Below are positions 20,622-30,271 of a stretch of 64,000 nucleotides of DNA, one piece after another (positions within the stretch are counted from its first letter, which is position 1; each line of letters begins with the position of its first letter). The stretch lies in NCBI GenBank assembly GCA_014762625.1, contig JABURQ010000035.1, forward strand, positions 38,320 through 102,319. Reading direction: 5' to 3'. Made by a program: the position numbers and the translations under genes. The DNA is from Planctomycetaceae bacterium (GTDB lineage Bacteria > Planctomycetota > Planctomycetia > Planctomycetales > Planctomycetaceae). The notes beneath the pieces were generated by a model. It searched no databases. It worked only from the letters and a program-made list of their open reading frames with translations, and was not told the origin of the DNA.

Positions 20622-22082
20622 TTATTCGACGGGGTGTCGCTGCCGAACCCAGGATTTCATGCCGGTCATCGACGACCAGTCAGGTTCGAAAGCAACACCG
20701 AAACCGGGACATTGCAGACTTGCACAATTCACTCTACCGTCCCGAATCTTCAAAAACCATTCCCCATTTTTTTCGACGTACAAATCGCGGTGTAAACGCG
20801 AGATTTGCTGTTTTTCCGGCTCGGAAAGCATCGAGAGCCCAAAGTTATAATGATGACCGTTCCGTTCGCAATGAGAGAGATTCAACATCCCCAGCGTGAC
20901 GAAATCCTGATGTAACGGAACGACGGGGAGATTCTGTAAGTCCTCGCCACTCAGAAACGCCGACTGACCTTGCTGCTGATAATGATCGACCAGGGCGAGG
21001 TTCAAGAGTGACTTATAAACCCCTTTGCAGTTTTTGTGAGACGTTCCCGCGTAGCCGATCGCGTGTGCCTGGTAAAAGGCTCCCAGTTTTCCATCCGCCT
21101 CGTCGATGAGTAACGGTTTCCGCTCGGAAAGCCTACGGATGATCGGCGAAGTGTGACGGTCGAGCGTCAGCTTCCGATTGAGCGGTTGTTCGATGTAGGC
21201 AACATGCTGGAACATCCCGGTCAACTCGTTTTCAAAACGATCGAGAAATCGAGCGAACGTTTCCAGATCGGTAAACGCTTCGTTGGCATCCAGCGTTATC
21301 ACCGGCTCTTCCGCGCGGACGATCACTTCCCAAATACGCGACAGACGTTTCAGATCGGCCTCGGGATCTCCCGTCACTTTGATTTTGAAATATCGGACCC
21401 CATCTTCGCGAACGTACTCTGCCAGAGTTTCCGGGAGTCCGTCGTGCATACGCCGGTCTTCCGGCAAATCCTCAGCCGTCAACGGATCGGAAGCCCCAAT
21501 GGTATGCCGTATGAAAAACTGAGACCGAGGCTGATTGGGAAGTAAACCGGATAAGTCGGTTCCCTGTAGTTCCCGATAGATGTCTCCCGGAACGATTCCC
21601 AAACGATTCTCCTTCACCATCTCGAAGACAGGTCGTCGAGACAGCCGCGCAACCCCATCGATGACAGCCCGCTCCATCAGCGAGGCGGCGAACGCCGTCG
21701 TGAGGTCTTCCTGATTCGTGGCTCTTCCGGCACGTAAGATCTCGCCGTAAGTCTTTCGCCATAACTCGAACGGTGTCTCAAATTCCGCTTGAGCCAGCAG
21801 AATGTCTTTGGCCGCGTGAATCAGATCGACCAACTCGCGCCGTTTCAGGTCCTGAGAGCGTCCGGGACGTTTATCGAGCCAGCGAACCGAGAGCCGATCC
21901 GCCGAACAGCCGTACGTCTCATTGCCCTCCGAGTCTTTGAGGATGAGCCGCACGTGTCCGAGCGGATTGAGGAGTCCCTTTTGGACGTCACCGGTCCCGC
22001 CCTTCTTTCCAAGCGAAAATGCCATCCGCCCCGGTTTGGTTTCGCGGACGTAGAGTTCGATGGATTCGATGCGATAGCTCAT
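20622..22082 (-). CDS. Enolase-superfamily (MLE/mandelate-racemase-like) enzyme
   Basis: The 486-residue protein has the enolase-superfamily barrel. Visible landmarks are the Y-F-K-I-K-V strand (K233, K235), metal ligands D265 (T-L-D-A-N-E), E298 (Y-I-E-Q-P) and D327/E328 (L-I-D-E-A-D), and a further lysine at K350 (S-H-K-N-C-K-G). These are the residues used to abstract a proton alpha to a carboxylate and stabilise the enolate on Mg. It is longer than typical members (about 370-400) because of an extended capping domain (1-190) and a C-terminal tail. The substrate is unknown, likely a sugar acid or similar. It lies between a pirin gene and the arylsulfotransferase-like gene with gaps of about 30 bp, suggesting an operon. 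Confidence 0.8.
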   Translation of the reverse strand: MSYRIESIELYVRETKPGRMAFSLGKKGGTGDVQKGLLNPLGHVRLILKDSEGNETYGCSADRLSVRWLDKRPGRSQDLKRRELVDLIHAAKDILLAQAEFETPFELWRKTYGEILRAGRATNQEDLTTAFAASLMERAVIDGVARLSRRPVFEMVKENRLGIVPGDIYRELQGTDLSGLLPNQPRSQFFIRHTIGASDPLTAEDLPEDRRMHDGLPETLAEYVREDGVRYFKIKVTGDPEADLKRLSRIWEVIVRAEEPVITLDANEAFTDLETFARFLDRFENELTGMFQHVAYIEQPLNRKLTLDRHTSPIIRRLSERKPLLIDEADGKLGAFYQAHAIGYAGTSHKNCKGVYKSLLNLALVDHYQQQGQSAFLSGEDLQNLPVVPLHQDFVTLGMLNLSHCERNGHHYNFGLSMLSEPEKQQISRLHRDLYVEKNGEWFLKIRDGRVNCASLQCPGFGVAFEPDWSSMTGMKSWVRQRHPVE

Positions 22083-22114
22083 GGATTGAGAGGGTTCCGA
22101 ATGGAGATCGACTG

Positions 22115-22810
22115 TTAGGGAAGGTCAAACAGCATTATCTCCGCATCGGCTGTCGCAGCAACCGTTAATTTGGATTCTTCGCTGACAGCCGCGCCGTCGC
22201 TCGTTTTGAGATCGGTTCCATTGAGCGTCACCGAGCCTCGCAACACCTGCAACCAGGCATGGCGACCTTCCGCGATTTCCACGTCAACCGTCTTGCCGTT
22301 CGAGAGACGCGAAAGGTAAATCCTCGCATCCTGATGAATGGTCAAGGAGCCGTCCGCCCCATCGGGAGACGCTACCAGCCGCAACTGATTCTCCAACTGA
22401 TCGTCGAAACGCTTTTGCTCGTAACTCGGCTCGATCCCTTCCTCCCCGGGCAATAACCAGATTTGATACAGATGGGTCGGTTCGTCCGCGGATGGATTGA
22501 ATTCGCTGTGGCGGATGCCGGTTCCTGCGGACATCCGCTGAAATTCACCCGGCGTTAGGACTTCCCCATTACCCATGGAATCTTTGTGTTCCAGAGCACC
22601 TTCCAGCACATAGGTTACGATTTCCATATTATCGTGCGGATGGGTTCCGAACCCCTTTCCCGGTGCCACGCGATCTTCATTCATCACACGCAACACGCGG
22701 AATCCCATGTGGTCTGAGTCGTAATAGGAAGCAAATGAAAACGTATGAGCCGCTTTCAGCCAACCGTGATCGGCATGCCCGCGATCCCCGGCTTTTCGAA
22801 CAGTGATCAT
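22115..22810 (-). CDS. Pirin-family bicupin protein
   Basis: The 231-residue protein is a pirin (YhaK/YhhW-like) bicupin. The N-terminal cupin has the metal ligands in G-T-H-P-H-D-N (two His), R-H-S-E-F-N (His, with Glu nearby), and the conserved opening with D-H-G-W-L and H-T-F-S-F-A-S-Y. Some members oxidise quercetin; others have no known activity. I used the ATG at 22810 because an AAAAGG lies at the right distance before it; a GTG three codons upstream overlaps that site. It probably heads an operon with the enolase-superfamily gene (32-bp gap) and the arylsulfotransferase gene. Upstream lies repeat copy B. Confidence 0.9.
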   Translation of the reverse strand: MITVRKAGDRGHADHGWLKAAHTFSFASYYDSDHMGFRVLRVMNEDRVAPGKGFGTHPHDNMEIVTYVLEGALEHKDSMGNGEVLTPGEFQRMSAGTGIRHSEFNPSADEPTHLYQIWLLPGEEGIEPSYEQKRFDDQLENQLRLVASPDGADGSLTIHQDARIYLSRLSNGKTVDVEIAEGRHAWLQVLRGSVTLNGTDLKTSDGAAVSEESKLTVAATADAEIMLFDLP

Positions 22811-22849
22811 CTCTGCCACCTTTTAATGAAGAAGTTTTCAAGCAACCGC

Positions 22850-23015
22850 TTAGCAGCGTGTTGAGAAACGGATTTGTCCGCGAGAATGAGAGTTTTGAGC
22901 TGAGCACAAGGAAGAAATTCGCAGGTGAATCCCATGATCCATCGAGAATTTATGACGAGGTGATTCAGCTCAAAAATCCATTCGCAGTAAAATCGAGTTT
23001 TTCAACGGGCTGTTA
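22850..23015. repeat. Dispersed 166-bp repeat, copy B
   Basis: This is the best-preserved copy. It begins TTAGCAGCGTGTTGAGAAAC and ends with the imperfect complement, read on the minus strand as TTAACAGCCCGTTGAAAAAC, giving terminal inverted repeats of about 20 bp. Its right border TTA (23013-23015) is the complement of the TAA stop of the DUF1501 gene. Alignment with copy A over the full length is about 70 percent by eye. Nothing in it looks coding. Confidence 0.65.
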
Positions 23016-24491
23016 ACTCAAGATCCCTTTAACCACCTTGCCGTGAACGTCGGTGAGACGATAGTCGCGTCCCTGAAATCGATACGTCAAGCGCTCGTGA
23101 TTCATTCCCAACAAATGCATGATGGTGGCGTTCAAATCATGGACGTGGACGCCCTGCCGGTCCCGATCGACGATGTTGTAACAGAAGTCGTCCGTTTCGC
23201 CGTAGGAAGTTCCCCCCTTGACTCCGCCTCCCGCCATCCAGATGGAAAAGCAGCGAGGATGATGGTCGCGACCGTAGTTGTCTCCTTTGCCTTGTTTGTA
23301 AACCGTCCGTCCGAATTCTCCGCCCCAGATAACGAGCGTATCCTTCAGCAAACCGCGCTGCTTCAAATCCTGAATCAGAGCCGAGGAGCCCTGATCGACT
23401 TCCTTGGCGATTTTGGGATGACGCGTCGGCAAGCCGCCGTGATGATCCCAGCCGCGATGATAAATTTGCACGAAGCGGACTCCTCGTTCGCTCAAGCGTC
23501 TTGCGAGTAGACAGTTCGCCGCATGTGTGCCGGGAGTCTTTGCATCTTCGCCGTACAAGTCAAAAGTACTCTGTGGTTCGTCAGAGGTATCGGTGAGTTC
23601 GGGGACCGACATCTGCATCCGATACGCCATTTCATAGGCGGCGATGCGGGTCTGGATTTCCGGGTCGCCCACTTCCTGTTGCCGAATCTCGTTCAGCCTG
23701 GATAACGAATCGAGTAGCTCTCGCTTATCCTCCAGAGAGGCTTTCGTCGGATCGTTCAGGTACAGCACGGGATCGCCGACCGAGCGGAGTTTCACGCCCT
23801 GATGATTCGACGGCAGGAACCCGCTCCCCCACAGTCGCGAATAGAGAGGTTGCGCTTGCGGATCGGAATTCTTATCGAGCAGAACCGCATAAGCCGGCAG
23901 GTTCTCACTTTCGCTACCGAGCCCATAACTGACCCAGGAGCCGAGACTCGGACGTCCCGGTTGTTGGTGGCCGGTCTGGAAGAAAGTAATCGCCGGGTCG
24001 TGATTGATGGCTTCCGTGTACATCGATTTGATGATGCAGATGTCGTCCGCGATGTTGTGATGATGCGGCAACAGGTCGCTGATCCATTGTCCCGACTCGC
24101 CATGCTGGTGGAACGGCATAAAGGATTTCGCCACCGGGAAGGAATTCTGGCCGGCGGTCATTCCGGTCAATCGTTGCCCCATCCGCACGGAGGCGGGTAA
24201 TTCCTGACCATCGAGTTTTTCCAGAGCCGGCTTGTAATCGAAGGTGTCGATATGCGACGGCGCGCCCGACTGGCAAAGATAGATCACCCGTTTCACTTTC
24301 GGCGGAAAGTGAGTCGGACCGGTGAGTCCCGGTTCGTAACCGGGACCGTTATTGACGGCCAATGACGATGGCTGAGCATTGGCCTCACGGGAGAGCAAGT
24401 TCGCCAAAGCCGCGACACCAATTCCGGTCGCGGAGCGACCGAAAAAGTGGCGCCGGTTGATCATCAAGTCGTGTTCGGTGATCGGTGTCAT
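23013..24491 (-). CDS. DUF1501 family protein (Tat-exported)
   Basis: The 492-residue protein belongs to DUF1501, a sulfatase/phosphatase-fold family expanded in planctomycetes. A Tat signal with N-R-R-H-F-F-G-R-S starts near residue 12 and ends with A-N-A-Q at about 40. The body has R-V-I-Y-L-C-Q-S-G-A-P-S-H-I-D-T-F-D near 70-86, a W-G-G-E-F-G-R-T motif and G-R-D-H-H-P-R, all typical of the family. The gene for a PSCyt1/DUF1549/DUF1553 protein lies directly upstream (143-bp gap); such pairs are common in planctomycetes and probably act together in the periplasm on an unknown substrate. The start may be ATG 24491 or ATG 24464. The stop overlaps repeat copy B. Confidence 0.9.
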   Translation of the reverse strand: MTPITEHDLMINRRHFFGRSATGIGVAALANLLSREANAQPSSLAVNNGPGYEPGLTGPTHFPPKVKRVIYLCQSGAPSHIDTFDYKPALEKLDGQELPASVRMGQRLTGMTAGQNSFPVAKSFMPFHQHGESGQWISDLLPHHHNIADDICIIKSMYTEAINHDPAITFFQTGHQQPGRPSLGSWVSYGLGSESENLPAYAVLLDKNSDPQAQPLYSRLWGSGFLPSNHQGVKLRSVGDPVLYLNDPTKASLEDKRELLDSLSRLNEIRQQEVGDPEIQTRIAAYEMAYRMQMSVPELTDTSDEPQSTFDLYGEDAKTPGTHAANCLLARRLSERGVRFVQIYHRGWDHHGGLPTRHPKIAKEVDQGSSALIQDLKQRGLLKDTLVIWGGEFGRTVYKQGKGDNYGRDHHPRCFSIWMAGGGVKGGTSYGETDDFCYNIVDRDRQGVHVHDLNATIMHLLGMNHERLTYRFQGRDYRLTDVHGKVVKGILS

Positions 24492-24634
24492 GATATTGCT
24501 TCATGTTTCAAGTTACGAATCTTGGAGCCGACGACGGAAGTCGGCAGGGGAATCCTATTCATCATTGAGAGTTTCTCGCTGTCTCCACTTCATTTATCGT
24601 CCCCTGCGTGCTTGCGCACGCGGCTCAAACACCG

Positions 24635-27600
24635 CTAGTTCAGGGTCACAAACTCGCTCAGGTTCAACATCAATCGCGCGAGACTCGTCATGGCAGCGTG
24701 CTGTGCGAGATCGAGAGATTCATCGCGTGGTGAGTCACCGACCGATAACAACTCGGTCGCCAGTTCCGGTTGCTGCTGATATTTCTTCAGTCGTTGTTGG
24801 TACGTTTCTTTCAGCACCTGCTTTTCTCGCTCGCTCGGCAATCGGGAAGTGACCAATTCAACGCCGTGACTGATTTGCTCATCGAGAGAGCCGTCCACTT
24901 CGGTCAGCATGCGCGTCGCCAGTTTTCGGGCAGCTTCCACAAACTGCGGATCGTGTAACAGCACGAACGCCTGTAACGGTGTATTCGTTCGCGAACGACG
25001 CACAACGCAAAACTCGCGTTCCGGAGCATCGAAGGTCGCCATCGACGGAGGAGGCACGGTACGTTTCCAGAAGGTGTAGAGGCTGCGTCGATACAGTTTG
25101 TCGCCGCTGTCCTGTTGATAGGTCCGCGAATAACCCGGACGGTTATTGATCTCCTGCCACAGGCCTTCGGGGTGATAGGGAAAGACACTTGGACCACCCA
25201 GTTTTTCAACCAGGAGTCCGCTGGCGAGGAGAGCCGAGTCGCGGACCACTTCCGCATCGAGACGTCGTCTCGGGCCGCGCGCCAACAATCGGTTTTCGGG
25301 ATCGTTTACCTTTTGTTCCGGGGTGACGCGCGAAGACTGTCGATAAGTGTTCGACATCACGATCAGCTTATGCAGTCCCTTGATATCCCAACCCGAGTCG
25401 ACGAACTCCACCGCCAGCCAGTCGAGCAATTCAGGATGACTGGGCCATTCTCCCTGCGATCCGAAGTCCTCACTCGTTTTTACGATTCCCACACCAAACA
25501 GGCGTTGCCAGGTTCGATTGACAAACACGCGCGAGGTGAGCGGGTGATCGGGTTGCACCAACCATTCCGCCAGGGCGAGTCGGTTATTGGGGACTCCCTC
25601 CGGCAACGCCGGAAGAGCGTCGGGAACTCCCGAATCGACCTCTTCCCGCGGCTTGTCATATTCGCCGCGATACAAAACGTGTGTGGTGCGCGGATTCTCC
25701 TGCTCCGCCATGATCATCGTCGCGGGGATATTTTTGAGGAGCTGTTCTTTTTCGCGCTCTACGGCTGCAAGCTGGTTGGCGGCCTGTCGCACTTCCGGAG
25801 ACGCATACTTTTTCAACAACCACTCCTGCAGCTGATCTTTCTGTGCAGCGTTTCGTTTGTTGGCGGGGGTTTCCAGAATCTTCTGGATCGCCAGGGTCAG
25901 CGGTGCCGCTTCTCCTGTGTTGACGGACAGTCGGAAGCGGGCAATCTGATGCGAGAGGCCGAACTGAAAACTCATGCGAACTCGAATCGTCTTGTTGTTC
26001 GCGTTTCGTATCGGCTCAGCGAGAACAAACACTGCGGTCCGGCTGTCGGTAATGGTGTTTCCGTCGACCGCCCAGCCGGATCGATCAATCTGACCGTCAA
26101 TCGCTTTGCCGATTTCATAGTTCTTCTGGGAATAATCGGCTTCAGCAGCCTCGATTTCGACTCGTTCAAATTCCCCCGGCTTGTTTACAGACTCAACTTC
26201 GACCACGAACTCGGTCAGCACAAAATTACCGTTCGACCCGCGTCCCGTGCCGCCATTCACGGTGGAGGGATCTTTGAGAGCTTCGAGTCGAATCGCACTG
26301 ACTGCTTCAGCGTCGATGTCCAGATCGACGACGTATTCCTCTTTCACCGGGTTCTTGCCACCGGCGAGAACCGATCGATCGTCCTGAATCGTTAACGTGG
26401 CTCCGCCGGTCGATTTCATTTCCGTCGGCAGGACCACCTGCCAATGAGTTTTCTCGTCAGTTTTGACCCTTGATTCCCATTGGGCGAATGGCAAGCCACT
26501 TTCGCCGGAGACTGTTTGCAAATGCTCCCGAGCCTGAGCCAGTCTGTGTTCGATGTCGTCCAGTCGATTGTCCCGAAGGGGGGACTCAATTTTCTTTTTC
26601 GGGTCAAATCCCCGCAATCCCCGTTCGGGAACGCGATTGAAGAACGCAAAGAATTCGTAAAACTCTGTTTGTGAGATGGGGTCGTATTTGTGATCGTGGC
26701 AGCGACCGCAGATCATCGTCAGCCCCATCCAGACCGTGGATGTGGTCACCACCCGATCGACGACATACTCGGTCCGGTACTCTTCATCGATCACCCCTCC
26801 TTCAATGGTAATCGGGTGGTTCCGCTGGAAGCCGGTTGCGAGACGGGTCAAATCATTAGCGTTAGGTAACAAGTCGCCCGCGATCTGCTGACGTGTGAAT
26901 TCATCGAAGGGCATGTTCTGATTGAAAGCCCAGATCACCCAGTCCCGCCAGACCCATTGTTCCCGTTCGAGGTCATATTGATAACCGTTGGTGTCTGCGT
27001 AGCGAGCCGCATCGAGCCAGTAACGCGCCATGTGTTCGCCGTATCGATGGGAGGCCAGTAATCGATCGACCAGCTTCTCGTAGGCATGAGGAGATTCATC
27101 GTTCAGGAAGGCATCGATTTCTTCCGGAGTCGGTGGCAATCCAGTCAGATCGAGAGAGACCCGCCGAATGAGCGTTCGTTTGTCGGCGGTCGGAGACGGC
27201 TCAAGCCCTTTCGTTTCCAGCTTTCTCAGGACGAAGGCATCGATCGGATTTCGGACTCGCTCCGAATGCTGAACGGCGGGGATGTCGGATTTCTGCGGAG
27301 GGATAAAAGCCCAATGGTCCTCATACTCGGCTCCTTCTTCAATCCATTGTTCGAGCAGTTTGATCTGCTGATCGCTGAGCGGTTCTTTTCCCGAATCGGG
27401 AGGCGGCATCTGCGTAAATTCATCGCGGCTGCGCACCCGTTTCAATAATTCACTCGCTGCGGGTTTGCCGGGCACGATGGCGGGAGCGTCGCTGTTCGAG
27501 GTCGCACTCTCGCGGACATCGAGTCGCAGATCGGCTTCGCGCGAAGCGGAATCCGGTCCGTGACAGGTATAGCAACGATCCGAAAGGATTGCGCGAATAT

Positions 27601-27691
27601 CGCGATTGAATTGTGGAGCCTCTGCGGAAGCAAAATTGTACGAAACAATGAGCAGTGACAACGTAAATGCGAACGTCTTCATGGAAAGCAT
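24635..27691 (-). CDS. PSD1 protein (cytochrome-like, DUF1549, DUF1553)
   Basis: The 1018-residue exported protein has the usual planctomycete order. A signal peptide ends near A-S-A-E (about 24). A PSCyt1 domain carries the heme-binding C40-Y-T-C-H motif. DUF1549 (PSCyt2) covers about 145-360 with the conserved [10 protein letters not shown] and [11 protein letters not shown] segments, then a beta-rich insertion at about 440-610, and DUF1553 (PSD1) covers about 690-970. C-G-R-C-H could bind a second heme. Electron transfer linked to carbohydrate breakdown has been proposed for the family, without proof. It is the upstream partner of the DUF1501 gene. Two starts are possible, ATG 27691 and ATG 27682. 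Confidence 0.9.
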   Translation of the reverse strand: MLSMKTFAFTLSLLIVSYNFASAEAPQFNRDIRAILSDRCYTCHGPDSASREADLRLDVRESATSNSDAPAIVPGKPAASELLKRVRSRDEFTQMPPPDSGKEPLSDQQIKLLEQWIEEGAEYEDHWAFIPPQKSDIPAVQHSERVRNPIDAFVLRKLETKGLEPSPTADKRTLIRRVSLDLTGLPPTPEEIDAFLNDESPHAYEKLVDRLLASHRYGEHMARYWLDAARYADTNGYQYDLEREQWVWRDWVIWAFNQNMPFDEFTRQQIAGDLLPNANDLTRLATGFQRNHPITIEGGVIDEEYRTEYVVDRVVTTSTVWMGLTMICGRCHDHKYDPISQTEFYEFFAFFNRVPERGLRGFDPKKKIESPLRDNRLDDIEHRLAQAREHLQTVSGESGLPFAQWESRVKTDEKTHWQVVLPTEMKSTGGATLTIQDDRSVLAGGKNPVKEEYVVDLDIDAEAVSAIRLEALKDPSTVNGGTGRGSNGNFVLTEFVVEVESVNKPGEFERVEIEAAEADYSQKNYEIGKAIDGQIDRSGWAVDGNTITDSRTAVFVLAEPIRNANNKTIRVRMSFQFGLSHQIARFRLSVNTGEAAPLTLAIQKILETPANKRNAAQKDQLQEWLLKKYASPEVRQAANQLAAVEREKEQLLKNIPATMIMAEQENPRTTHVLYRGEYDKPREEVDSGVPDALPALPEGVPNNRLALAEWLVQPDHPLTSRVFVNRTWQRLFGVGIVKTSEDFGSQGEWPSHPELLDWLAVEFVDSGWDIKGLHKLIVMSNTYRQSSRVTPEQKVNDPENRLLARGPRRRLDAEVVRDSALLASGLLVEKLGGPSVFPYHPEGLWQEINNRPGYSRTYQQDSGDKLYRRSLYTFWKRTVPPPSMATFDAPEREFCVVRRSRTNTPLQAFVLLHDPQFVEAARKLATRMLTEVDGSLDEQISHGVELVTSRLPSEREKQVLKETYQQRLKKYQQQPELATELLSVGDSPRDESLDLAQHAAMTSLARLMLNLSEFVTLN

Positions 27692-27943
27692 CTTCGAGAG
27701 AGGTTAATCAGGAGGGTATTTCCATGCTAACTGAGATCGAGACACTCCAGAAGTCTAATTTCAGGATTCCATCTTTCTCAATTCTGATGCTGGGCTGTTC
27801 CGTTTCCTGAAACGCCGTCAACAGAAGCTTCACAGCCGGACTCCTGGAGAAAACGCTTCTGATTGTCGGCGTTTGGAGCTATATTCAAAGGAACGCTCGA
27901 CTCCGCCTCCCCACGAATCATTCTCTCCTCCGGGATCTCTATC
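27692..27943. other. Divergent intergenic region before eutBC
   Basis: This 252-bp stretch lies between the divergent PSD1 and eutBC genes. I looked for a cobalamin riboswitch, because the product needs adenosylcobalamin, and did not see the conserved B12-box or core. No other element is supported. Confidence 0.3.
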
Positions 27944-30256
27944 GTGACACTCGATCGTCGCCATTTTCTGAAAACGACCCTCGCCGGCTCATTGGCTCTC
28001 TCCTTGATGAATCCTCGTCTCTCTGCGAAAAGCCTTCAGGATTCCGCGAGTTCCTCGCCTGAACTGACAGTTCCTCAAGCGGATGAAACGCTGTTCGCCT
28101 ACATCCAGCGATCCAAAGGCAAGTTCGATCCGACGTTCTATCGCCAAATCCTGGGAGCGGCCAACGAATTCAAAGAAGGCGATCAGGCCATCGGGGTCGC
28201 CGCCAATCGTCCCCAATCGCGCACCATCGCTCGCCAGCTCCTTTCGCAGACCCCCATTCAGGAACTCACTTACCATTCCATCTTCGAGGATGAACTACAC
28301 GCGTTTATTCGCGAGGGACAAGCATCTCCGAGTGATGACACCTCTGCCATGACACTGGGGGATTTGAAGACCTTCCTGTTGACCGCCCAAGAAAGTGACA
28401 TCAAAGAGGTGGCCGCGAGACTTCCGAGCGACATCATTGGTTGCGTGGTCAAGCTGATGTCCAATGACGAACTGATCGCCGTCGGGGCCAGAGTCTTTAA
28501 TCCGCTCCCCGGCAGTCAAATTGGCGCGAAAGGGTATCTCGGTGCGCGGGTTCAACCGAATTCCCCGACCGACAATCTCGATGACATCCGATGGCAAGTG
28601 TTCGATGCCTGGTCGTATGCTGTCGGCGATGTTCTGCTGGGAACTAACCCGGTTTCCAGCGACCCGGATTCCGTCCAGGCCGTCGAGTTGGCGTTAAAAG
28701 ATTTGTTGGTGACTTTTGACCTGCAGGAGCACCTGCCGCATTGCGTTTTATCTCATATAGACGTTCAGGCCGAAGTCGAACAAAAACACCCCGCAAGCAC
28801 GGCGCTCTGGTTTCAAAGCATCGCCGGGACCGATTCCGCCAATCAAACGTTCGATCTGACGATTGAAAAAATGCGTCGCTACGCCCGCGAGCGAACCGGG
28901 AAATACGGACTCTACTTTGAAACCGGACAGGGGGCCGATTTTACCAACGGCCACAGTCACGGCTTCGACATGGTCCTGCACGAAGCTCGTAAATATGGAT
29001 TTGCACGCCGACTGCAACAACTGGTGGCCGAAGCCCAACGTTTGTCGGGACAAACTCCCGCTCCCTGGGTGCATCTGAACGATGTGGCGGGTTTCATCGG
29101 TCCGGAAGTCTTTCGCACGCGCGAACAACTCGTGCGTTGTTGCCTGGAAGATATCGTGATGGGGAAACTGCATGGGTTAACCATCGGGCTCGATGTCTGC
29201 TCTACCCTGCATATGGAGGTCAGTCTGGAAGATCTCGACTGGTGCCTCGATCGAATCATGCCCGCCAATCCTGCTTATCTGATGGCACTGCCGACCAAAA
29301 TCGATCCGATGCTCGGTTACCTGACGACCGGTTATCAGGATCACGTGCGGTTGAGAAACAAATTCAACTACCGGGTCAATGATGCAATGCAGTCATTTTT
29401 TATCCGCCTGGGCGTCCTGGACGAGAAAGGGGAACCGACCGCGCATTTCGGCGACCCGCTCCGGGTCTATCTCAAATATCGACAAAACAAAGGAGATAGG
29501 CGGCCAGACAGGGAGATTCTCGAAGAAGGTCGCCAGAAAATGCGGGAAGTTCGTGCGCGAGGCGTCTTTCTCGCGGAAGGCTACGGCGATCGACCGGGAG
29601 AACTCAAACCGGAACTCGGTCGCCAGATTCAACGCATTTACGAAGATGCAAAAGAGAGTCTGTGGACCGAACTCTCTCCCGGCTTCATCTCGAAAGTCCC
29701 CGACCGACTCCATCTCACGACCGAGTCCCTGAATCGAGAGGATTACATCCTCCACCCGACCTCGGGGGAAAAACTCTCCTCACAATCGATCAAGCAGCTT
29801 CAGGATTTGAAACAATCTCAGCAGGGTCGATATAACGTCCAGATCGTGATCTCGGATGGATTAAACTCCCTCGCGATCAGCGATCCCGGACATCTCGACA
29901 CCTTCCTTGCCACACTCCGCAAGCAACTGCAAGCCGAGGGGTATCGCGTCGCTCCCACCAATCTGGTCGTCACCTCAGGACGAGTCCGCGCGGGATACCG
30001 AATTGGGGAGACTCTCTTTCGCGGACTCTCGGACCAGCGTGCCATTCTGCATCTGATTGGCGAGCGCCCGGGGACAGGACATCATACCTTCTCGGTTTAC
30101 ATGACGGCACCGCGCGGCGAAATTTGGAGTGAAGCCCACAAAACCGACCACAACATCACCAAAGTGGTCTCGGGGATTGCCGGTACCGCGTTACTCCCCG
30201 AGAAAGGGGCTCAGGAAACAGCCAGACTCCTGCGTCAAATGATGAGCGCTACTTAG
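27944..30256 (+). CDS. Tat-signal EutB-EutC fusion, ethanolamine ammonia-lyase
   Basis: This 770-residue polypeptide joins both subunits of ethanolamine ammonia-lyase, which converts ethanolamine to acetaldehyde and ammonia with adenosylcobalamin. The EutB part (about 40-510) keeps the substrate residues known from Salmonella and E. coli EutB by position in motif: R202 and Q204 (A-R-V-Q-P-N), N235 (G-T-N-P-V), E326 (F-E-T-G-Q-G) and D417 (L-D-V-C-S-T). The EutC part (about 585-765) has V-I-S-D-G-L, G-R-V-R-A-G-Y-R-I-G-E and L-I-G-E-R-P-G. The N-terminus is a Tat-like signal (D-R-R-H-F-L-K, then a hydrophobic stretch, A at about 28). I chose the GTG at 27944 because it starts exactly there, with GGGA 8 nt upstream. 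No microcompartment, reactivase or permease genes are near. Export of an AdoCbl enzyme would be unusual. Confidence 0.85.
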   Translation: MTLDRRHFLKTTLAGSLALSLMNPRLSAKSLQDSASSSPELTVPQADETLFAYIQRSKGKFDPTFYRQILGAANEFKEGDQAIGVAANRPQSRTIARQLLSQTPIQELTYHSIFEDELHAFIREGQASPSDDTSAMTLGDLKTFLLTAQESDIKEVAARLPSDIIGCVVKLMSNDELIAVGARVFNPLPGSQIGAKGYLGARVQPNSPTDNLDDIRWQVFDAWSYAVGDVLLGTNPVSSDPDSVQAVELALKDLLVTFDLQEHLPHCVLSHIDVQAEVEQKHPASTALWFQSIAGTDSANQTFDLTIEKMRRYARERTGKYGLYFETGQGADFTNGHSHGFDMVLHEARKYGFARRLQQLVAEAQRLSGQTPAPWVHLNDVAGFIGPEVFRTREQLVRCCLEDIVMGKLHGLTIGLDVCSTLHMEVSLEDLDWCLDRIMPANPAYLMALPTKIDPMLGYLTTGYQDHVRLRNKFNYRVNDAMQSFFIRLGVLDEKGEPTAHFGDPLRVYLKYRQNKGDRRPDREILEEGRQKMREVRARGVFLAEGYGDRPGELKPELGRQIQRIYEDAKESLWTELSPGFISKVPDRLHLTTESLNREDYILHPTSGEKLSSQSIKQLQDLKQSQQGRYNVQIVISDGLNSLAISDPGHLDTFLATLRKQLQAEGYRVAPTNLVVTSGRVRAGYRIGETLFRGLSDQRAILHLIGERPGTGHHTFSVYMTAPRGEIWSEAHKTDHNITKVVSGIAGTALLPEKGAQETARLLRQMMSAT

Positions 30257-30271
30257 CAGCCTGGCATTCGA

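Noticed and set aside
25115..26395. Plus-strand open frame of 426 codons opposite the PSD1 gene
   Set aside because: The minus-strand gene has the complete domain set; the opposite frame has low-complexity, Arg-rich content.
27692..27943. Cobalamin riboswitch before the EutBC gene
   Set aside because: The conserved B12-box and core pattern were not found, although the enzyme needs AdoCbl.
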